In this document: one piece after another, positions 1 through 9,994 of the stretch
Numbering within the stretch: the first letter of the stretch is position 1
How the letters are laid out: every line of letters begins with the position of its first letter
Assembly (NCBI RefSeq): GCF_009807035.1
Contig: NZ_WUBI01000001.1
Span: 2,914,001 to 2,978,000, forward strand
DNA length: 64,000 nt
Direction: 5' to 3'
Origin: Paenibacillus dendrobii
Lineage (GTDB): Bacteria > Bacillota > Bacilli > Paenibacillales > Paenibacillaceae
The notes under the pieces: model-generated
What the model saw: only the letters and a program-made list of their open reading frames with translations
Databases searched by the model: none
What the model was told of the DNA's origin: nothing
Made by a program: the position numbers and the translations under genes

Positions 1-1361
1 CCACCAAGTCCAACAACACCATTACGAACATAGTGGCTAATCTCTCCCAGGTAAATGCCTGATTTGGCATGCTCATTGACCGGATAGTTAATCCAAAACA
101 TAGGTTTCAGGCCTGTTCGGTTTATCAGATAGTCAATGCTGCTTTGGGTAATCGGACTATTCACGTCCTGTCCCGTCCAGTAAATCATAATCCGTTTATC
201 TAGTTTGCTTAAAGCCGCCAGTTCATTCCCATTCCCTGACCAGCTAACGTTATATCCCTGTGGGCAATAAACCATGGGTTCTAAACCTGCTTTTTTATCT
301 ACATAATCTGTCATGAGGCGATTCAGCAGCGCTACAACATCTTCGTTACTGCCAGATCCAAAGTCATCGTTTAGAACATCAATACGCCGAACGCCGGCAT
401 TATAGAGTTGATCAAACTTTTTCGTTAATAGATTATAACGTTCCTCGTACTGAGCTGGATGTGTCGCGATCGTTATTCCTTTAAAAAAGGACTCTAAATG
501 TACAGACCAAACAAATTTAACCTTTGTTTCTTTCCCTATTTCTACAAGTTCTTTGATCTGGTTTATTTGAACCGCAGGGTATAGTTCTGCCCATTTGGAT
601 CTATGGTATTCATCCCCTTTTGCGGCATAGACATAACTATTCATTTTTACATCCCGGGAGCTGCGCATTAAGCTGGCACGCCCTTCATGTTCCCAAGCGC
701 CATAAAACCCTTCTACAATGCCACGGTACTTCATTTCAGCCCAATCTTCGATATGAACGGGCAGAAAATACTGTCCTGCGAATGAGGAAAACATCATCTG
801 CAGCGTGGCAATACCATAGAAAGCGCTATCTGTGTCTTTCCCTAAAATCGTAATAACACCTTGCCGGGCATCTAACATATAGGAGTCCGTTTTATTAAAC
901 AACCCAGGAGTATTATTCATTGTAATAGCACTCTTGACGTAATGATCAACCATGCCGCCTGAGCCTGATATTCCTACTAAAATATTCGTTTTATTAGGAT
1001 CAATCTGGTTACTTTCCGTATAGGTGAGGTGATATTTAACCAGAATCTCTTTTAGAAAGTCTTTGGTATACGTATCAATACGATTTGCTCCACCTTCAAA
1101 GACCAGATTCACTCCACTACCGACAGTAAAACGCTCTCCCTCTGGATAGTTAATCGAATGTGGCACAGGATACATTTCATACTTATTTGGATCGTCAGAA
1201 AAACCTTGTTTTAACGTTGTCGGAATACGATCATCTGTTGGTGGCACAAATGCATTTACTGGCGTAACGGTTGCAAGTAAAGACGTTACATATAGCATTA
1301 CACTTAATACCGCTAAATTTAGCTTATTTAGCCTGCTCTTGGAATGAATCTTTTTCCCCAC
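1..1361 (-). CDS. Secreted GH84 beta-N-acetylglucosaminidase (partial, 3' end outside window)
   Basis: Translation from a GTG at 1361, placed 7 bases after GGGAGG, gives 453 codons without a stop before the window edge. Residues 1-37 form a Sec signal peptide with cleavage predicted after VNA. An N-terminal GH20b-like domain (about 60-205) is followed by the GH84 catalytic barrel, which opens with RGIVEGFYG (213-221) and carries the paired acids in VLNDDFG (D332, D333). In family GH84 these two aspartates drive substrate-assisted hydrolysis of terminal beta-linked GlcNAc from glycoproteins or hyaluronan-type glycans. The protein should act outside the cell. C-terminal binding modules, common in this family, would lie beyond the edge. 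A cre-like site upstream suggests carbon catabolite control. The family call is firm; the exact substrate is not. Confidence 0.9.
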   Translation of the reverse strand, partial: MGKKIHSKSRLNKLNLAVLSVMLYVTSLLATVTPVNAFVPPTDDRIPTTLKQGFSDDPNKYEMYPVPHSINYPEGERFTVGSGVNLVFEGGANRIDTYTKDFLKEILVKYHLTYTESNQIDPNKTNILVGISGSGGMVDHYVKSAITMNNTPGLFNKTDSYMLDARQGVITILGKDTDSAFYGIATLQMMFSSFAGQYFLPVHIEDWAEMKYRGIVEGFYGAWEHEGRASLMRSSRDVKMNSYVYAAKGDEYHRSKWAELYPAVQINQIKELVEIGKETKVKFVWSVHLESFFKGITIATHPAQYEERYNLLTKKFDQLYNAGVRRIDVLNDDFGSGSNEDVVALLNRLMTDYVDKKAGLEPMVYCPQGYNVSWSGNGNELAALSKLDKRIMIYWTGQDVNSPITQSSIDYLINRTGLKPMFWINYPVNEHAKSGIYLGEISHYVRNGVVGLG

Positions 1362-1445
1362 ACCAATACCTCCCATTTTTTATTGTTGCATGTCGATTTT
1401 GATTCCACGTCAAAGCAGACTCTCTATCTGGTATTTACCTCCAAA

Positions 1446-1459
1446 TGAAAGCGCTTTAA
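1446..1459 (-). promoter_or_regulatory. cre-like catabolite site upstream of the GH84 gene
   Basis: TGAAAGCGCTTTAA matches the CcpA operator consensus TGWAANCGNTNWCA at all but one position, on either strand because it is nearly palindromic. It lies about 85 bases upstream of the GH84 start codon. CcpA repression of a glycosidase is expected biologically, but binding is inferred only from sequence. Confidence 0.55.
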
Positions 1460-1652
1460 AATCTATTCAAAAAAAATAACCTCACATTCACAGATCATCG
1501 ATCACCCCTTCAACATAAGTTTAAAAACTAGTCCCTTTATCTCTTAATGGTGGGTAAACGAATCATAACATAGGTCAATTTGGGAGAATAGGTTGAAAAT
1601 TCATACAACCTTTTCTGCTATCCTTACCTCAATTTTATTAGATCAAAACAAA

Positions 1653-1687
1653 AAGACGCCTTAGAGATTTGATCTCTAAGGCGTCTT
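1653..1687 (-). terminator. Rho-independent terminator of groEL
   Basis: A perfect 16-bp stem (1653-1668 with 1672-1687) with a 3-base loop, followed on the minus strand by TTTTGTTTTG. It ends the groES-groEL transcript about 80 bases after the groEL stop. Confidence 0.95.
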
Positions 1688-1764
1688 GCTTTCTTTTGCA
1701 GGATGTGGTCACACGGCGTAATTAGAAGAGGAAACCCTTGCTGTGCAAGGGCTATGCCCCTTTA

Positions 1765-3432
<1,668 letters not shown>

Positions 3433-3446
3433 CTATGTTCAGGCCA

Positions 3447-3728
3447 TTAGCCTACGATTGCGTGAATGTCGCTTTCTTTCATAATCAGATATTCTTTACC
3501 TTCATACTTGATCTCTGTTCCGGCATATTTGGAGAACAAAACGCGGTCGCCTTCTTTGACTTCCAAAGGAACGCGAGCTCCGTCTTTTACAGCTCCGCCG
3601 CCAACAGCGATAATTTTACCTTCTTGCGGCTTTTCTTTCGCAGAGTCCGGAAGGACAATCCCGAATGAAGTCGTTTCCTCTTGTTCGATTGGTTCTACCA
3701 ATACGCGGTCACCTAAAGGTTTGATCAT
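3447..3728 (-). CDS. groES: 10-kDa co-chaperonin GroES
   Basis: 93 residues beginning [13 protein letters not shown] and containing the mobile-loop region around residues 16-32, where GroES contacts GroEL, and the roof-loop glycine cluster GGGAVKDG. It caps the GroEL chamber. An AAGGAGG ribosome site precedes the ATG. It is the first gene of the groES-groEL operon, with its own promoter and CIRCE operator immediately upstream. Confidence 0.99.
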   Translation of the reverse strand: MIKPLGDRVLVEPIEQEETTSFGIVLPDSAKEKPQEGKIIAVGGGAVKDGARVPLEVKEGDRVLFSKYAGTEIKYEGKEYLIMKESDIHAIVG

Positions 3729-3788
3729 GAAAAATAGCCTCCTTGTTAATATGTTGTGTTCCTGTAACGGCGTTGTTGTCGTTATGTA

Positions 3789-3815
3789 TTAGCACTCGAC
3801 AACCTCTAGTGCTAA
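3789..3815 (-). promoter_or_regulatory. CIRCE operator (HrcA site)
   Basis: TTAGCACTC - 9 bases - TAGTGCTAA. The canonical element is TTAGCACTC-N9-GAGTGCTAA, so only one base of the right arm differs. It lies between the groES promoter and the start codon, the classical position for HrcA repression. Confidence 0.95.
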
Positions 3816-3826
3816 CAACCACTTTT

Positions 3827-3855
3827 ATGATACTCAACTTGGGCACAGATTTCAA
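3827..3855 (-). promoter_or_regulatory. Sigma-A promoter of groES-groEL
   Basis: On the minus strand TTGAAA (3855-3850), a 17-base spacer and TATCAT (3832-3827). The predicted start of transcription falls just upstream of the CIRCE, so the operator would be in the 5' leader. Confidence 0.75.
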
Positions 3856-4120
3856 GTCCTCTTGACGCATTTTTCAAAGAAACACACACTTTTTCATCCG
3901 TTGGATTCATAGCTTGTCCTCTCTCCAAGAGCGCCTTTACCCATACTCCATCATTCTATCCACCGCATTTTAAAATATGCCACGGACACGGAACAAAATT
4001 TAGAAGAAAACCTCTCTTAAGAAAAACGTCTTTCGTCGTATATACTCGGGAGACACCCCCCCCTCAGAAGGAAGTTTGTCTTGCGAGATCAGGATGTTAC
4101 GCCTCAAAAGTAATCCCTAA

Positions 4121-4163
4121 AAAAGCAAAAAGAGCCTGCTTCCCGTAACGAGAAGAATGCTCT
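4121..4163 (-). terminator. Terminator downstream of tatC
   Basis: An AGAGC/GCTCT-based stem (4131-4163) with an imperfect inner stem, followed on the minus strand by TTTTTGCTTTT. Weaker than the groEL terminator but well placed, 40 bases after the tatC stop. The remaining 4164-4201 and 3860-4120 hold no gene that I can support. Confidence 0.65.
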
Positions 4164-4201
4164 TCATGGACTGAATGTTGCTCATCGTATAAGTAAGGTT
4201 G

Positions 4202-4975
4202 CTATTCCATATTGGCAGGAAATTTATATTTCTCTTCTGCAGCCTCATCGGCAGCCAGCTGTTTCCGGTACACAACCGAGGATAAGTACACACTAAACTC
4301 ATACAGCAGCAGCAGCGGAATCGTCACCAGGAAATCGGAAATGAAATCCGGCGGCGTGATGACCACCGCGATGAACACAAGCGCAAAATAGGATAATTTC
4401 CGCATTTTCCGCAATCTGCGCGGATTCAGTATTCTCAGTTTGGTCAGGAACATGACGACGAGCGGCAGTTCAAACAGCAGCGCAATCGGTACGACCAGCG
4501 TAAACATAAAGTTGAAGTACTGCGAAATGCCGTAGGTTTCTGTCAGCCCCATATTCCTCGTGATCGTCGTCGTAAAACCCAGAGCCATCGGGAATACCAC
4601 ATAATATCCGAATGCGATGCCGATCAAAAATAAAATAAATACATATGGAACGTAGCGCAGCGCCGCTTTGCGTTCGATCTCGCGGAGTCCGGGACTTACG
4701 AACGCCCAGAGCTGGTACGCCGTAAATGGTATGGTTAATACCAGAGCCACGACCATCGCTATTTTCATATACATGCCGATGCCGTCCCAGAATGCGAATG
4801 CATGCAGCTGGAAGTCTTTCGCCGAGTCCACACTAATCAGATACTTATATATGGGATTCCCGCAAATGAGACCGATAATCAAGCCAAGCAAAAGAACGAC
4901 CAGAATAAAAATAATGCGTCTGCGCAGTTCTCCAAGGTGATCGACGATCGACATTTCTTCCTGTTTATCAGACAT
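4202..4975 (-). CDS. tatC: Sec-independent translocase subunit TatC
   Basis: 257 residues with six hydrophobic spans. The cytoplasmic N-terminus holds the family signature MSIVDHLGELRRRI, where the HL-ELR element forms part of the twin-arginine signal-peptide receptor. TatC binds the twin-arginine signal in the membrane and recruits TatA, which forms the passage for folded proteins. In Bacillus-type minimal systems TatA and TatC suffice, consistent with the absence of tatB here. It follows tatA by about 140 bases with a hairpin between them, and the Tat pair sits beside groES-groEL as in B. subtilis (tatAy-tatCy). Confidence 0.96.
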   Translation of the reverse strand: MSDKQEEMSIVDHLGELRRRIIFILVVLLLGLIIGLICGNPIYKYLISVDSAKDFQLHAFAFWDGIGMYMKIAMVVALVLTIPFTAYQLWAFVSPGLREIERKAALRYVPYVFILFLIGIAFGYYVVFPMALGFTTTITRNMGLTETYGISQYFNFMFTLVVPIALLFELPLVVMFLTKLRILNPRRLRKMRKLSYFALVFIAVVITPPDFISDFLVTIPLLLLYEFSVYLSSVVYRKQLAADEAAEEKYKFPANME

Positions 4976-5010
4976 GCTGTCACCATCCTATCTCTTCTGC
5001 CCTGCGGGCA

Positions 5011-5041
5011 AAACAAAATCCCTCCCCACACGGAAGGGATT
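5011..5041 (-). terminator. Hairpin with T-tract between tatA and tatC (possible attenuator)
   Basis: AATCCCT (5017-5023) pairs with AGGGATT (5035-5041) and on the minus strand is followed by TTGTTTT. It sits between tatA and tatC in the same operon, so partial termination could give more TatA than TatC. The short stem makes it a leaky site at best. Confidence 0.5.
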
Positions 5042-5114
5042 CCAAAGTCTTCTCTGAAAAACGTCCATCGACGTATTATCACAGGAGATAGACTACGTTT
5101 GAGGTTGCTGTTAA

Positions 5115-5387
5115 CTATTCCGGAAGACGTTTATTGTCAGCAACGCTCTGCGAGGCTACCGGAGCTGCCGTCTGTGCTTCTACCGGAGCTGCAGCCAGCG
5201 GTTTCGCCGGTTCGCTCTTGCGGGAAGCATCATCATCTTCACCAATAATCTCGCGGGCTCCATCCTTGAATTCGCGGAAGGTACGTCCTACAGCACGTCC
5301 GAGCTCAGGAAGCTTGTTCGGTCCGAATAACAGCAGTGCCAAAATCACCAGCAAAATAATTCCTGGTACACCAATACCGCTCAGCAT
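5115..5387 (-). CDS. tatA: Twin-arginine translocase subunit TatA
   Basis: 90 residues. One N-terminal membrane span is followed by the hinge and amphipathic helix FGPNKLPELGRAVG, the TatA/E hallmark, and then an acidic, alanine/proline-rich tail. An upstream in-frame ATG at 5417 exists, but the ATG at 5387 is preceded by AGAGGAGA at good spacing and puts the membrane helix at residue 5 as in the family, so I choose it. TatA oligomers form the protein-conducting element for folded substrates. First gene of tatA-tatC; the region upstream to 5596 holds only non-coding sequence. Confidence 0.93.
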   Translation of the reverse strand: MLSGIGVPGIILLVILALLLFGPNKLPELGRAVGRTFREFKDGAREIIGEDDDASRKSEPAKPLAAAPVEAQTAAPVASQSVADNKRLPE

Positions 5388-5596
5388 ATAAAATTCTCCT
5401 CTCTGTACTTTACTCATTAAACCAAAGGCTTGTCTGCTCTTGGATTTATTGAGGAAAGAGAATCAAAGTTGTTGTTGGAAGACATGACGACTCTCATTTT
5501 AGACAAAGTTTTGCCACAAAGACATCATACCATAACTCAAATCACAACAATATCAAATAAGTGTGACAATTTTAGAAAATCAGCGGAATTTTCTGG

Positions 5597-6082
5597 TTAT
5601 TGGCGGAATTGTCCTGTGACCATCAGAAGCGCCTCCGGAAGCTGGTCCATAATGGCTGCCAGGTTCTCATGCACGCCCTTGGGCGTTCCCGGCAAATTGA
5701 CGATCAACGTACGTCCGCGGATGCCGCAAATACCTCTGAACAGCATCGCTCCCCGATTCTTCTGCATCACCGTCGCTCTCATCGCTTCTGCCATGCCGGG
5801 CACTTCACGCTCAATGACACGCCTTGTTGCCTCCGGGGTCACATCTCTGATCGCCAGTTCCGTTCCGCCTGTGGTCAGCACCAAATCCGCCTGAAAATAA
5901 TCCGTGAGTTCAATGAGTGATGCGATAATATCATCCTGTTCGTCGGGCACAATCCGGTACTCTACAATCTCCCCGCCGAGTTCCTCCTCCACCAGCTCCC
6001 GGATGACCTGGGCGCTTGTATCTTCACGCTCACCCCTTGATCCTTTATCGCTTGCCGTCAAGATCGCTGTTTTCCACACCAT
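5597..6082 (-). CDS. moaB: MogA/MoaB-family molybdenum cofactor protein
   Basis: 161 residues from the ATG at 6082, which follows AGGAGG; an in-frame start at 6106 lies upstream of that site and is unlikely. The fold is the MoCF-binding domain, with TASDKGSRGEREDTS near the N-terminus, the LTTGGTE loop (usually TTGGTG, here Glu replaces the last Gly), RDVTPEAT and NLPGTPKGV. Family members adenylate molybdopterin before molybdate insertion, although short MoaB versions in Bacilli can be of uncertain activity. It follows moaC after about 40 bases in a 5-FCL/moaC/moaB run. No moaA, moeA, moaD or moaE is present in the window. Confidence 0.88.
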   Translation of the reverse strand: MVWKTAILTASDKGSRGEREDTSAQVIRELVEEELGGEIVEYRIVPDEQDDIIASLIELTDYFQADLVLTTGGTELAIRDVTPEATRRVIEREVPGMAEAMRATVMQKNRGAMLFRGICGIRGRTLIVNLPGTPKGVHENLAAIMDQLPEALLMVTGQFRQ

Positions 6083-6123
6083 ATGATCACCCCTCCTCCT
6101 ACGCATCTTTGATTAAAAGACTT

Positions 6124-6597
6124 CTATGACTCGCGCTGATAATCGCCGCTTTTCCCGCCGGTCTTGGACTTCAGCATCGTCGGTCCGATGATCATGTCCT
6201 TCTGCAGCGCTTTGCACATATCATAGACGGTCAAGGCTGCCGCGGAAACGGCCGTCAAAGCCTCCATCTCCACCCCAGTCTTGCCGGTTGTTTTCACCGT
6301 TCCTTCTATATAAAGCTCATCATTTCCGTTATCCGCAAACTGGATATCAATTCCGGTTAGCGGCAGCGGATGACACATCGGAATCCAATCGGATGTTTTT
6401 TTCGCAGCCATAACGCCAGCAACCGAAGCCACGGCGAGGACATCGCCTTTACCTATTATCCCTTCCTTAATACGGGAGAGCGTTTCCGGAGCCATCTTCA
6501 CCATCGTGTGCGCAACCGCCGTCCGTGATGTGACCTCCTTGTCTGAAACATCGACCATTTTGGCTCTGCCCTGTTCGTTAAAATGTGTCAGTTCCAT
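6124..6597 (-). CDS. moaC: Cyclic pyranopterin monophosphate synthase MoaC
   Basis: 157 residues. Diagnostic segments are [15 protein letters not shown] (about 92-106) and [21 protein letters not shown], which build the active site at the subunit interface. MoaC converts the MoaA product (3',8-cyclo-GTP) into cyclic pyranopterin monophosphate, the first committed molybdopterin intermediate. Its start overlaps the 3' end of the upstream cyclo-ligase gene by 10 bases, suggesting translational coupling. MoaC next to ydiF and tat is also the B. subtilis order (ydiF-moaC). Confidence 0.97.
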   Translation of the reverse strand: MELTHFNEQGRAKMVDVSDKEVTSRTAVAHTMVKMAPETLSRIKEGIIGKGDVLAVASVAGVMAAKKTSDWIPMCHPLPLTGIDIQFADNGNDELYIEGTVKTTGKTGVEMEALTAVSAAALTVYDMCKALQKDMIIGPTMLKSKTGGKSGDYQRES

Positions 6598-7226
6598 TTT
6601 TCTGCCTCCTTGTTCATTTCGTACACATCCTGCTCCGTAATCAGAAACTGAAGACGTGCATCAGTCTGTTCCATCGGAACCTGCTCAATGACCTGAGCAT
6701 CAAAACCAATGCCGACCCACACCGGGAGCTTAGCCATCTTGTCTCTACGCCAGAAGCGTTCATACAGCCGGTCGTAATAACCGCCGCCGTATCCCAGCCT
6801 CCCCCCCTGTCTGTCAAAAGCAAGACCAGGCATAAAAACGGCCTCAGGCAAAAAGTTATCCGCCATTGCCGGGGATTGCTGCGGTTCCGGCTCCAATATA
6901 CCGTATGTTCCTACGTTCAGCTCGTCCCATTGCTTCAATCGATGAAGCGTCATTGAGCAATCCTCCCGCCGGCAGCGGGGCACATAGACTTCTATCCCTG
7001 CCTGCCATGCCTCTTCAATAAGCGGTTTGGTATCCAGCTCATTGCGGAAAGGCACATAGATCAGCATGCTGCGTACACTCTCCCTGTTCAACCACATGGC
7101 GGCATGTCTGCACGCACTGTCGGATGAGTCCCTGTGCAGCTCCGCGGAAATACGGCTGCGAACCTGTGACATGCGGGTGCGAAGCTGAGCCTTTATTTCG
7201 TGTATGGTGCTATTTTCGCCGTTCAT
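6588..7226 (-). CDS. 5-formyltetrahydrofolate cyclo-ligase
   Basis: 212 residues from the ATG at 7226. A TTG at 7253 is also in frame but has no ribosome site; the ATG has only a distant GGGAAGG, so the start is uncertain. The signature [21 protein letters not shown] near the C-terminus provides the nucleotide and folate pocket. The enzyme uses ATP to convert 5-formyl-THF to 5,10-methenyl-THF, salvaging an inhibitory folate. It heads the minus-strand group running into moaC, moaB and perhaps tatA-tatC, and is divergent from ydiF. Confidence 0.93.
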   Translation of the reverse strand: MNGENSTIHEIKAQLRTRMSQVRSRISAELHRDSSDSACRHAAMWLNRESVRSMLIYVPFRNELDTKPLIEEAWQAGIEVYVPRCRREDCSMTLHRLKQWDELNVGTYGILEPEPQQSPAMADNFLPEAVFMPGLAFDRQGGRLGYGGGYYDRLYERFWRRDKMAKLPVWVGIGFDAQVIEQVPMEQTDARLQFLITEQDVYEMNKEAEKWN

Positions 7227-7565
7227 TGCGTAAAAACAGCTGCCTTCCCTCAAAAAGATAAACTTTCATATTTTCGAAAAATTCTTTTCATTTTCATTAT
7301 GGAGCCATATCTAGCGTATTCCCAACATTTATAACTACATATGGCGCTTATCCAGCCGCTTCACGAACCTATACGGCATTCGCCGATTCAGTTTGCTTTT
7401 AGTTTACCACTGTTGTTCCATTTTCGCCAAGATTGTCTGAAGTCCTGCCCTCCAAGTCGCGAATTCTTCATATTTCATGTAAACTGGGGTTATTAAGATG
7501 CCTATCTTTACTTATATTCATTAGATATAGATGGATGGAATCATACTTCATAAGTTTTGATTTCA

Positions 7566-7582
7566 TCCGTCATAGACGGAGG
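7566..7582 (+). promoter_or_regulatory. Hairpin overlapping the ydiF ribosome-binding site
   Basis: TCCGTC (7566-7571), loop ATA, GACGGA (7575-7580). The right arm includes the first bases of the GGAGG Shine-Dalgarno sequence (7578-7582) of ydiF, so formation of the helix would partly hide it. The rest of the 340-base divergent spacer 7227-7593 is AT-rich and probably holds promoters for both directions, none of which I can assign firmly. Confidence 0.45.
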
Positions 7583-7593
7583 TTAAACAGCTC

Positions 7594-9543
7594 ATGCTGC
7601 TTCAAGCAAGTGGAATCAGAAAACTATATGGAATAGAGCCCGTGCTCGAAGGAATTAATCTGCAGATTCTGGAAAGGGAACGCGTGGGACTTGTCGGGGT
7701 TAACGGCGCCGGCAAATCCACCCTGCTGCAGATTCTCGCCGGAGAAATGTCGTATGACGGCGGACAAATTTTCAAATCCAAGGAAACGACGATCGGCTAT
7801 CTCGCGCAGAACAGCGGGCTTCAATCGAACCGCACGATCTGGGAAGAAATGATGGATGTGTTCTCCCCTTTAATTGAAGCGGAAAATGAACTTCGTTTGC
7901 TCGAGCAGCAAATCGCCGATCCGGCACAAATGGATAACCCTAAAAAGTATCAGGAACTGCTCGACCGTTATGCGATGCGTTCGGACTGGTTCAAAGACCA
8001 TGGCGGCTACGAGATGGAAACCCGGATTCGCAGCGTGCTTCATGGCATGGGTTTTGGCAGCTTCGCACCGGATACATCGATCTCGACTCTCAGTGGCGGC
8101 CAGAAAACGCGACTAGCGCTGGCGCGCATCCTACTGCTGGCTCCGGATCTGTTAATGCTGGATGAACCGACCAACCACCTTGATATTGCCACATTAACTT
8201 GGCTGGAGGATTATTTGAGAGCCTATTCCGGGGCACTTCTGGTTGTTTCTCATGACCGCTACTTTCTGGATCGGCTTGTCACAAGCATTGTGGAAATCGA
8301 GCGCCATCAATCGAAGCGTTACACGGGAAATTACAGCCGCTATATCGATCTCAAGGCAGCCGAATATGAATCTGCGATGAAGCAGTACGAGAAACAGCAG
8401 GATGAAATTGCACGGCTGGAGGATTTTGTACAGAAAAATATCGTCCGGGCCTCGACTACCAAACGGGCGCAAAGCCGACGCAAAGCCCTGGAGAAAATGG
8501 ATCGTTTGGACAAACCTATGGGAGATTTGAAAAAAGCCAGTTTCTCTTTCGATGTTGAATATATGTCCGGTAAAGACGTGCTTCAGATAAAAGATCTTGC
8601 CGTTTCTTTCACGCCTCCGCAAAAGCTGTTTGCGAATGTGTCATTCGATCTGCACCGCGGAGAAACCGTGGCTCTCATCGGTCCGAACGGAATCGGCAAA
8701 TCAACGCTGCTTAAGTGCTTGATAGGAAGCTATCGCCAAGAATCCGGTACGATCAACTGGGGAACCAAAGTGAAGCTTGGCTATTACGATCAGGAGCAGA
8801 CGAATTTGACTCCGTCCAATACGGTGCTCGAAGAGCTGTGGAGCCAATATCCTCATATGGAGGAAGCCCGGATCCGTACCGTGCTCGGAAACTTTTTGTT
8901 CAGTGGCGAAGATGTTCTCAAAAAAATCTCCGCACTGAGCGGCGGCGAAAAAGCGCGTGTTGCCCTTGCCAAGCTGATGCTGCTTGAAGCCAATATGCTC
9001 ATTCTCGACGAACCGACCAACCATTTGGATCTCTACAGCAAGGAAGTGCTTGAATCGGCGTTGATCGACTACGAAGGCACGCTGTTGTTCATTTCTCATG
9101 ACCGTTACTTCCTCAATAAAATGGCCGAACGGATCGTGGAGCTCCATCCGCAGGGCGTGGAACATTTCCTGGGGAATTATGACGATTATACCGCTAAAAA
9201 GCAGGAACTTGAGGAACTGTCGAAGGAAGCGCTGGAAGCGGCCGGAGACAAGGCATCGAAGCAGGAGAATGCTGTCGAAGCCGCCGACAAAGCAGGCGTT
9301 AATTCCTTTGAAGCCGACAAGCAGGCTAAACGCGAAGAACGCAGCCGTCAACGCAGAATCGCTGCTCTGGAGGAGCAAATCCAGCAGCTTGAGGCGGCTA
9401 TTGCCGAGCTGGAGGCCGAGATGACAAAGCCCGAGGTCTACCAAGATTACATGGCGCTGCAGAAGCATCAGCAGGATCAGGAAACCGCCAAGAAAGAACT
9501 GGACGAGGTGTTCGCCGAATGGGAACTGCTCGCCAGCGAATAA
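7594..9543 (+). CDS. ydiF: ABC-F family ATPase, YdiF type
   Basis: 649 residues without membrane spans. Two ABC domains have Walker A GVNGAGKST (about 35-43) and GPNGIGKST (about 365), signatures LSGGQKTRLALA and LSGGEKARVALA, and Walker B LLMLDEPTNHLD and MLILDEPTNHLD. They are separated by the charged P-site tRNA-interacting linker and followed by a coiled-coil C-terminal extension (about 560-649), as in YdiF/Uup. ABC-F proteins bind the ribosomal E site and act on translation rather than transport. Its place between the tsa genes and moaC/tat matches B. subtilis ydiF, which supports the orthology and argues against a dedicated antibiotic-resistance ABC-F. GGAGG lies 11 bases before the ATG, possibly masked by a hairpin. 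Confidence 0.94.
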   Translation: MLLQASGIRKLYGIEPVLEGINLQILERERVGLVGVNGAGKSTLLQILAGEMSYDGGQIFKSKETTIGYLAQNSGLQSNRTIWEEMMDVFSPLIEAENELRLLEQQIADPAQMDNPKKYQELLDRYAMRSDWFKDHGGYEMETRIRSVLHGMGFGSFAPDTSISTLSGGQKTRLALARILLLAPDLLMLDEPTNHLDIATLTWLEDYLRAYSGALLVVSHDRYFLDRLVTSIVEIERHQSKRYTGNYSRYIDLKAAEYESAMKQYEKQQDEIARLEDFVQKNIVRASTTKRAQSRRKALEKMDRLDKPMGDLKKASFSFDVEYMSGKDVLQIKDLAVSFTPPQKLFANVSFDLHRGETVALIGPNGIGKSTLLKCLIGSYRQESGTINWGTKVKLGYYDQEQTNLTPSNTVLEELWSQYPHMEEARIRTVLGNFLFSGEDVLKKISALSGGEKARVALAKLMLLEANMLILDEPTNHLDLYSKEVLESALIDYEGTLLFISHDRYFLNKMAERIVELHPQGVEHFLGNYDDYTAKKQELEELSKEALEAAGDKASKQENAVEAADKAGVNSFEADKQAKREERSRQRRIAALEEQIQQLEAAIAELEAEMTKPEVYQDYMALQKHQQDQETAKKELDEVFAEWELLASE

Positions 9544-9635
9544 CCTGGTGTAGGCCTTAGAGTATAGGCCTTTGAGATCAAGAAAAAACTTTTTGTCAAA
9601 TTCACAAAACTTTTTTATTTTTGGAGAATAACCCT

Positions 9636-9894
9636 TGTACACAAGCTTATCCACATAAATAGTGCATAACTCACTCCAAAAAATGGCCCCCGGGGCCATT
9701 TTTTTATGATTAAATTAAGTTTCTAAATCGACATCCACTTTTATCCACCAAATTATCCACATTATCCACAGATTTTGCTTCATGAAAATGAAAACACTAT
9801 CCCCGTTTTCAAAACCCTTATAAACCAACGGTTTCCGCCTTAAACATGAATTTGTACACAAATTTGCTCGGATATGTGGATAACCTTGTCCACA
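9636..9894. other. Cluster of DnaA boxes
   Basis: Perfect TTATCCACA boxes occur at 9647-9655, 9753-9761 and 9762-9770, and an inverted one (TGTGGATAA) at 9875-9883. Near matches are TTATCCACC at 9741-9749 and TTGTCCACA at 9886-9894, with TTGTACACA-like sequences at 9636-9644 and 9852-9860. Everything lies in the gene-free space between convergent ydiF and leuA. There is no dnaA, dnaN or AT-rich unwinding region around, so this is a satellite DnaA-binding cluster rather than oriC. Confidence 0.85.
9678..9705 (+). terminator. Terminator of ydiF
   Basis: ATGGCCC-CCG-GGGCCAT stem flanked by A and T runs (TTTTTTT on the plus strand, TTTTTGG on the minus strand). It can work in both directions, but the plus-strand ydiF is the natural user. 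Confidence 0.85.
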
Positions 9895-9922
9895 TCTTGA
9901 CAAAAAGTTTGTCGAATGCTGC

Positions 9923-9959
9923 AAAAAAATAGCCCGTAACTCTGTTTAAAGTAACGGGC
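9923..9959 (-). terminator. Terminator of leuA
   Basis: GCCCGTTACT pairs with AGTTACGGGC (9932-9959), followed on the minus strand by TATTTTTTT. It is 35 bases after the leuA stop. Confidence 0.93.
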
Positions 9960-9994
9960 ACAATGCGGCTGAGGGTTGATTCCTAAGCCTCTAT

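Noticed and set aside
7594..9543. Antibiotic-resistance ABC-F protein
   Set aside because: Synteny with tsaD and moaC/tat and the YdiF/Uup-like C-terminal coiled coil point to the housekeeping YdiF group.
8701..9699. 332-codon minus-strand frame opposite ydiF
   Set aside because: Lies fully over the conserved ydiF ATPase domains and resembles no protein; an antisense frame produced by codon bias.
9636..9894. Origin of replication (oriC)
   Set aside because: DnaA boxes are present, but dnaA, dnaN, rpmH or gyrB and a clear unwinding element are absent.
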